Shown piece by piece: positions 50,382 to 54,541 of a stretch of 54,541 nucleotides of DNA. The DNA is taken from positions 1 to 54,541 of the forward strand of contig JAFWGU010000028.1 in the NCBI GenBank assembly GCA_017512285.1. The letters are read 5' to 3'. Under the pieces are notes generated by a model. The model ran no database searches, had not been told where the DNA came from, and saw only the letters and a list, made by a program, of their open reading frames with translations. The number at the start of each line of letters is the position of its first letter. The first letter of the stretch is position 1. This stretch comes from Erysipelotrichaceae bacterium. Lineage in GTDB: Bacteria > Bacillota_I > Bacilli_A > Erysipelotrichales > Erysipelotrichaceae. The translations under genes and the position numbers were made by a program.

Positions 50382-50415
50382 AAAAGACAATGATGAATGA
50401 ATCATTGTCTTTTTT
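50382..50415 (+). terminator. intrinsic terminator
   Basis: AAAGACAATGAT (50383-50394), GAATGA loop, ATCATTGTCTTT (50401-50412), then T run. Confidence 0.9.
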
Positions 50416-50440
50416 CATGATTGTGCTGTCACAGGAGAGA

Positions 50441-51046
50441 TCATTCTTCGTAGTACTTATCGATGAGATGCTTTACAAATGAAATCAGGCCGACCAATAG
50501 ATCTATTGGTCTTATTTCATTGGTAACGGCTGTATGATCGGAATCCATGACAAATGGACAGTATATGAAGCCCTGACAGGTGTAGCTCTTGAAATTGAAC
50601 GGACTTGTCAGTTTTCTTTCGTAGTACATCGTGGATTTGTAGGCGCTGTTGAGCGTATTTATCGTATATGTACCATCTCTGTTCTGCCTGACGCTGGTGA
50701 CGATAGCCACGTGTCCATATCCATCAGAACCGCCACTCCAGCAGATGATGGCACCGACCTTTGGTACAGTCGCACTTCTCTCATAGCCGTCGTTATGTCC
50801 ATAGAAGGAATTGGCGTTGTAGGGTGACAGATCCAGTTCCTTGGGTCTGGTACAGTCGCCCAGGCAGTGCCAGTAGCCGTAGACAAAGGGAACGCAGTTG
50901 GGCAGGGTAAGACCTGTCCTGGCGTCTTCGGCATAGTATGGGGAAAGACCATTGAATCCGCCATAGGCAGAGATCCAGTGCCGGTTTGTCTTTATATAGT
51001 CCAGCGAATAAATGGGAAATTCACTTTCACTTATCAGGTTTGCCAT
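50441..51046 (-). CDS. CHAP-domain peptidoglycan hydrolase without signal peptide
   Basis: 201 residues. Catalytic Cys51 in LPNCVPFVYGYW and His112 in DGYGHVAIVTSV define a CHAP amidase or endopeptidase; FKSYTCQGFIYCPF at the end of the domain resembles phage endolysins. There is no signal peptide and no binding domain, only a short helical tail. AAGGAGG precedes the ATG. It is the last gene of the minus-strand operon and contains a perfect 20-base palindrome. Confidence 0.85.
   Translation of the reverse strand: MANLISESEFPIYSLDYIKTNRHWISAYGGFNGLSPYYAEDARTGLTLPNCVPFVYGYWHCLGDCTRPKELDLSPYNANSFYGHNDGYERSATVPKVGAIICWSGGSDGYGHVAIVTSVRQNRDGTYTINTLNSAYKSTMYYERKLTSPFNFKSYTCQGFIYCPFVMDSDHTAVTNEIRPIDLLVGLISFVKHLIDKYYEE
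50492..50511. repeat. perfect 20-base palindrome inside the CHAP gene
   Basis: GACCAATAGA / TCTATTGGTC with no spacer, in the codons for the C-terminal tail of the CHAP protein. No U run on either strand, so not an intrinsic terminator. Confidence 0.6.
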
Positions 51047-51062
51047 GAGAAGGCCTCCTTAG

Positions 51063-51776
51063 TTACCTTGGGTAGAACAGACTGGCCGCAATCAACAGCT
51101 GGCCGATGTAGTAAAGAGTCAGGTTCGTTATCCTTAATGAGAATCTGGTAACGCCTGAGAACGTATTGAATATCAGTACGATGTCACTAGCCGTGAATAA
51201 TACGGCACCAATGGCATAGATCACTGCTGAAAGTTTGCCGACCTCTGGGCTGCCCTGGATCATTAACGGCAGGGAATAGATGGCACAGTCAATGGCAATG
51301 CAGGTCATGATTATGACGGCACCGAGGTATACCACGCCAAAGGCCTTGAAGGCCGGCTTGACATCCATTGTCTTAAAGATGTATGCCAGTAAGCATCCTG
51401 CCAGAACAGCTCCGATGATGATGTCAATGAGCAGATGTCGGGCATGGGGTATCAGTGCCACAAGATACAGTATGTGACCGGTCAGAAAGGCAGCGATGCC
51501 GGCCAGAAAGATCTTCTGACCGTTCTTTTCAAAGACGAAACGCAGATTCAGCAATATGTCACCGATCATGCCGAAGATCAGCCCGGCAAATATCTTACCG
51601 GCAAAGCCCGGATTTAATCCCGTCTTCATGCCCAGAAAGCCGATGATGACAAAGACGAGGGCTGCCGTTCCCTTTAGAATGTCCGCCAGAACAAAGTTTT
51701 CCTTATGCTCAACGATTATGAATGTAGCCTGAATGATGATGCCGATGGCCATCAGCACGTAAACTGTAGTGTTCAT
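51063..51776 (-). CDS. YhhN/TMEM86-family membrane protein (lysoplasmalogenase-like)
   Basis: 237 residues, about eight membrane helices. Family features are MIGDILLNLR, FLTGHILYLVAL, SDIVLIFNTF and LTLYYIGQLLIAAS, with the charged residues D and H spaced as in YhhN. In homologues it hydrolyses the vinyl-ether bond of lysoplasmalogen; anaerobic Bacillota do make plasmalogens. The ATG at 51776 has GGAGG at correct spacing; the longer start at 51791 does not. Seventeen bases separate it from CHAP. Confidence 0.83.
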   Translation of the reverse strand: MNTTVYVLMAIGIIIQATFIIVEHKENFVLADILKGTAALVFVIIGFLGMKTGLNPGFAGKIFAGLIFGMIGDILLNLRFVFEKNGQKIFLAGIAAFLTGHILYLVALIPHARHLLIDIIIGAVLAGCLLAYIFKTMDVKPAFKAFGVVYLGAVIIMTCIAIDCAIYSLPLMIQGSPEVGKLSAVIYAIGAVLFTASDIVLIFNTFSGVTRFSLRITNLTLYYIGQLLIAASLFYPR

Positions 51777-51787
51777 GTTATTCCTCC

Positions 51788-51801
51788 ACACCTTGCGGTG
51801 T
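51788..51801 (-). promoter_or_regulatory. GCAA-tetraloop hairpin between the Pnkp-like gene and the YhhN ribosome site
   Basis: On the minus strand ACACC, GCAA, GGTGT forms a five-pair stem starting in the upstream stop codon and ending one base before the GGAGG of the YhhN gene. It may separate or tune translation of the two cistrons. Confidence 0.4.
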
Positions 51802-52928
51802 CATTTTTTCTTTCTGACGTCAACAACTGTCATTTCCGGATATCTTAATGCGCTTAACCTGTTCATGAATACGCAGCCGGTATCCACGCAGATGGCATTA
51901 TTCTGCCGGTAGACATAAAGTCCGGGTGTATGACCGTAGACGATAAGCGTGTCTCCCTTGTAATCCCTGGCCCAATCCAGACGTACAGGCATGCCGATCT
52001 CATTGATCTCACCGGTAGTCAGTCCATACAGACAGAATTCTCTTATCTTCTTTGTATACTTGCCGACATATGATTCCTTGATTCCGGCATGAACGGCAAG
52101 AAGATTGCCGTTATCGAAGACATAGTAGGTTGGAGTATTTTCCAGAAAACTGATTATTTCCTGTTTCTCCTCATTGGAAACATTTCTGAATTCTTCGGCG
52201 GTAGTTTCCAGACCGTGTTTTACTTCTACGGCATTACCCTTGAGGTATCTTAACAGCCTGTCGTCGTGATTGCCCAATACCATGAAGGCGATATTTTGCA
52301 AACACAGCTTCATTATCAGTCTTACAACTCCCAGACTGTCAGGTCCTCTGTCAACGATGTCACCGACGAAAATCAGTTTCCGGTTATCCTTGTGGCTATA
52401 GGTACCGTCATTTTCCTGATAGCCGAGCTTTCTGATGAGTTTTTCCAGTTCAGCCAGACAGCCGTGTACGTCTCCGATGATGTCAAACGGACCTGTCTCA
52501 TTCTTATGATCAAAGACGGGTTTTCTTCTTTCTATTGTGACACTGTCGGTTTCTTCATCACTGTTAAGAAAATACAGCTGGTCAAAGCCTTCATCCCTGA
52601 GTCTTTTTCTGAGAGATGAAGCCTGCTGATGCTGAATTCTTAAATCCGATGATGGCTTTCTGCCATGGGCAAAGAGGACTTCCTCGTCAAGATCGAATAC
52701 GATGCCGATCCTGAGATAGTTTTCCTTCTTGGCCTCCTTGAGAACTTCTCTTCTTTTCTCCTGATCAAGCCAGTTGCCGTCCATTACCTGCAGAGTTCTG
52801 GTCAGATCAGGTCTGTCGGATTCGTTTATCTCATAATCAAAGAAGTGCTTGCGGGCAAGGGTCGACTTGCCACAGCCGGAAGCACCCATGAGAAGTATCA
52901 GCGTGTAGTCATAAACCGGTATGTTCAT
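51801..52928 (-). CDS. Pnkp-like polynucleotide kinase-phosphatase lacking ligase domain
   Basis: 375 residues. Kinase: Walker A GASGCGKS (15-22), ESDRPDL near 36-42 and the R90/R97 lid region, ending at EGFDQLYFLNSDEE. Phosphatase: GPFDIIGDVHGC (146-157), GDIVDRGPDS (189-198), GNHD (219-222), AVHAG (278-282), YGLTTGE, YGHTP and DTGCVFMNRLSALRYPE. This follows the first two domains of bacterial Pnkp closely; the adenylyltransferase/ligase that normally follows is absent, and the protein ends directly after the phosphatase. It starts on the base after the nucleotidase stop. Confidence 0.85.
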   Translation of the reverse strand: MNIPVYDYTLILLMGASGCGKSTLARKHFFDYEINESDRPDLTRTLQVMDGNWLDQEKRREVLKEAKKENYLRIGIVFDLDEEVLFAHGRKPSSDLRIQHQQASSLRKRLRDEGFDQLYFLNSDEETDSVTIERRKPVFDHKNETGPFDIIGDVHGCLAELEKLIRKLGYQENDGTYSHKDNRKLIFVGDIVDRGPDSLGVVRLIMKLCLQNIAFMVLGNHDDRLLRYLKGNAVEVKHGLETTAEEFRNVSNEEKQEIISFLENTPTYYVFDNGNLLAVHAGIKESYVGKYTKKIREFCLYGLTTGEINEIGMPVRLDWARDYKGDTLIVYGHTPGLYVYRQNNAICVDTGCVFMNRLSALRYPEMTVVDVRKKK

Positions 52929-54395
52929 TTACTTGATGATGGTTATTCTTCCTTCTACGTCTGCGTCCATGTTATTGGAGTTGACCATCAGTTCCTCAAA
53001 GATCGAGAAGTCGTTGGTAATTACGACTCTTGGCTTGGCATTGGCAACGACTTCCTCATATGGAACGTCGAAGAATTCCGTAAAGTTGTTCAGGTGATAC
53101 TGCTGCAGAGCGATCTTGATCATGTCATCATCCTGGATCTCGCTGCCGTTAAGTGAGCACTCATCGAGAGTGTCCGTGAGACTGTTGTATACGAGCCTTA
53201 CGCCCTTGGATACCTGATAGAATTCACCTGAACCCTTGGTTCTGATGCTTTCAGACAGATAGAATTTGCACATGTGACGGAACTGTCTGCCGGTTACCGA
53301 TAACATGGTTATTGAACTTATGAACGGGTAACATTCCAATAGGTCCTGATACTGAACGATCGGACCCAGTTCCTTCTTTCTTATTGATCCTGATCCCATC
53401 AGCATGACATCAAAACTGGAGTCTACCTGTAACAGGTCAGCCAGCAGGTTTCCGAGCTGAGTTTCCTCGATCCTGCTTGGATGAGTCAGCTTCTTCTTGA
53501 ACGTGGTCAGAATGCGGGCATACTTCTTGTCCGTTTCATGCTTGTATGTGTTGAGGATCTCCTCGAGTACCGGGTCAGGCGAAGCCAGATGAGAGTTGAT
53601 GGGGATGACGTTCCAGTCATAGCTGACCAGCTTATGCTCATCGGTATCGATGGTGATGTTGAATCTTCCGATCTGATCGGTTCCCACGCCTACCTGAACG
53701 ATCGGTACGCCGTTTACGACTTTTGGTTTGGTTAACAGAGTATGAGAGTGTCCGCCGATGATCAGGTCGACGCCCCACTCCGGATCCAGCAGTTCGGCCA
53801 GTCTCTTGTCTTCCTCAAAGCCGATGTGCGTCAATAGTACCGTCAGGTCTATCTTGGTGGTCTTGTAGTTATCGACAATGGTACCTACCTGCTTGGCAGC
53901 GTCCCATACGTCTACGAAGGTACCGATTATTTCCTCGCTCTTGGTGCTGGCCAGAACTTCCTCGGTAATTATTCCGATGAAGAGAATGTTCATGCCGCCG
54001 ACATTGAGGATCTCATATGGCTTGAACAGTCTGACATGGTTGGTCTTAATGTACATGTTGGCATTTACGATCGGGAACTTGGCGCACTTTTCCAGGAAAA
54101 GAAGGTGAGCAAGACCGTAGTCTACCTCATGGTTGCCCAGAGTAACGATGTCAGGTGACAGGAAGTTCATCAGTTCGATCGTTGAGAATCCCTTGTATTC
54201 GCTGTCGATGATAGAACCTCTGAACATGTCGCCGGCAATGGCATATATGACGTTTTCCTCCGTATTTCTGACATCCTTGATGTAGCCTGACAGCAGGGAA
54301 ACACCTCCAACGTCCTTGTTATCCTTGGCTTCAGCCAGGAAGTCCCCGTGCATGTCATTGGAATGCAGTAAAGTAAGCTTCTTCAAACCAGCCAT
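52929..54395 (-). CDS. cytoplasmic 5'-nucleotidase family metallophosphatase
   Basis: 488 residues. Metallophosphatase N-terminal domain: LLHSNDMHGDF (D, H), AGDMFRGS, TLGNHEVDYG, LLTHIGFEED and IIGGHSHTLL; C-terminal 5'-nucleotidase domain from about residue 310 (QLGNLLADLLQVDSSFDVMLMGSGSIR and later Phe-rich substrate loop). Most relatives are secreted, but there is no signal peptide here, so it should act on nucleotides in the cytoplasm. AGGTAG precedes the ATG at 54395. First gene of the minus-strand operon. Confidence 0.87.
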   Translation of the reverse strand: MAGLKKLTLLHSNDMHGDFLAEAKDNKDVGGVSLLSGYIKDVRNTEENVIYAIAGDMFRGSIIDSEYKGFSTIELMNFLSPDIVTLGNHEVDYGLAHLLFLEKCAKFPIVNANMYIKTNHVRLFKPYEILNVGGMNILFIGIITEEVLASTKSEEIIGTFVDVWDAAKQVGTIVDNYKTTKIDLTVLLTHIGFEEDKRLAELLDPEWGVDLIIGGHSHTLLTKPKVVNGVPIVQVGVGTDQIGRFNITIDTDEHKLVSYDWNVIPINSHLASPDPVLEEILNTYKHETDKKYARILTTFKKKLTHPSRIEETQLGNLLADLLQVDSSFDVMLMGSGSIRKKELGPIVQYQDLLECYPFISSITMLSVTGRQFRHMCKFYLSESIRTKGSGEFYQVSKGVRLVYNSLTDTLDECSLNGSEIQDDDMIKIALQQYHLNNFTEFFDVPYEEVVANAKPRVVITNDFSIFEELMVNSNNMDADVEGRITIIK

Positions 54396-54498
54396 ATTCT
54401 ACCTGGTATATATTAATTAGCTCACTTAACAAGAGCAGTTAGTATATACCTTTCCTTTCTACTGATGTTTAGTGTCCATCAGAACGACAGATAATTCT

Positions 54499-54506
54499 GC
54501 TAGAAT
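54499..54506 (+). promoter_or_regulatory. possible extended -10 for an element leaving the window
   Basis: TG-C-TAGAAT fits an extended -10, with start near 54513. No reading frame begins before the window end at 54541; the transcript would lie beyond. The rest of 54396-54541 shows no gene. Confidence 0.25.
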
Positions 54507-54541
54507 TGAATCGTGAATGTGTACTTCTATACCCACCTTGA

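Noticed and set aside
54396-54541. Structured RNA (tmRNA, 6S, T-box) at the right edge
   Set aside because: A possible extended -10 is visible, but too little sequence remains to recognise any RNA family.

Overview
The window looks like chromosomal DNA of a low-to-moderate-GC Gram-positive bacterium, most likely of the Erysipelotrichia (Bacillota). The evidence is the block SRP RNA - tadA - dnaX - ybaB/ebfC - recR, a short SRP RNA, strong AGGAGG-type ribosome sites, many lipobox lipoproteins and ABC exporters, and U-tailed intrinsic terminators after most transcription units. TGA is an ordinary stop codon, so this is not a Mollicutes code-4 genome. I saw no tRNA, rRNA, IS element or CRISPR array.

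Layout. 1-4.2 kb: SRP RNA, tRNA deaminase, DNA polymerase III tau/gamma, YbaB, RecR and an uncharacterised PUA-like protein. 4.25-13 kb: AI-2E-type permease, a metallo-hydrolase/CYTH pair facing NAD kinase, a degenerate PTS permease, an esterase, a flavin-binding protein and MutS. 13-13.9 kb: small membrane protein and a split lipoprotein. 13.9-19.65 kb: accessory island with a leader containing overlapping inverted repeats, a small secreted protein, two related one-plus-three-helix permeases with a membrane-anchored XRE regulator between them, an ABC ATPase and a tandem-hairpin noncoding tract. The secreted protein, permeases and regulator are visibly AT-richer than their surroundings; the ATPase gene is not. 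19.7-29.2 kb: membrane and lipoproteins, AgaS-type sugar isomerase, PatB/MalY lyase, phosphodiesterase, Rho, amidohydrolase and asparaginase. 29.2-34 kb: TetR - ATPase - giant coiled-coil FtsX permease operon with a palindromic operator. 34-39.6 kb: oxidoreductase, DegV, paired ChrA halves, glycerate kinase/pseudouridine synthase, glutaredoxin-like protein. 39.7-46.4 kb: a heterodimeric ABC exporter pair (BmrC/BmrD-like), a third exporter and an esterase. 46.5-47.6 kb: an XRE regulator overlapping a gene for an acidic protein made of exact 26-residue repeats. 47.7-54.4 kb: nucleoside kinase and a secreted Ig-like/3D-like protein, then a minus-strand operon of 5'-nucleotidase, a kinase-phosphatase resembling bacterial Pnkp without ligase, a YhhN membrane protein and a CHAP hydrolase.

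Most noteworthy: (1) the island with a membrane-anchored XRE protein between two permeases; (2) the XRE/26-residue-repeat pair, whose repeat also occurs at the C-terminus of the regulator; (3) a complete-looking -1 frameshift or slippage signal in dnaX; (4) three genes whose -10 box sits where transcription would start at or next to the ATG; (5) a PTS permease that has lost the GITEP glutamate and the CITRLR motif; (6) a Pnkp-like kinase-phosphatase lacking the ligase; (7) a tandem hairpin repeat with compensatory base changes.

Starts were chosen from visible Shine-Dalgarno spacing and often differ from the longest possible reading frame. Functions rest on motifs recognised by eye; no database search was run.
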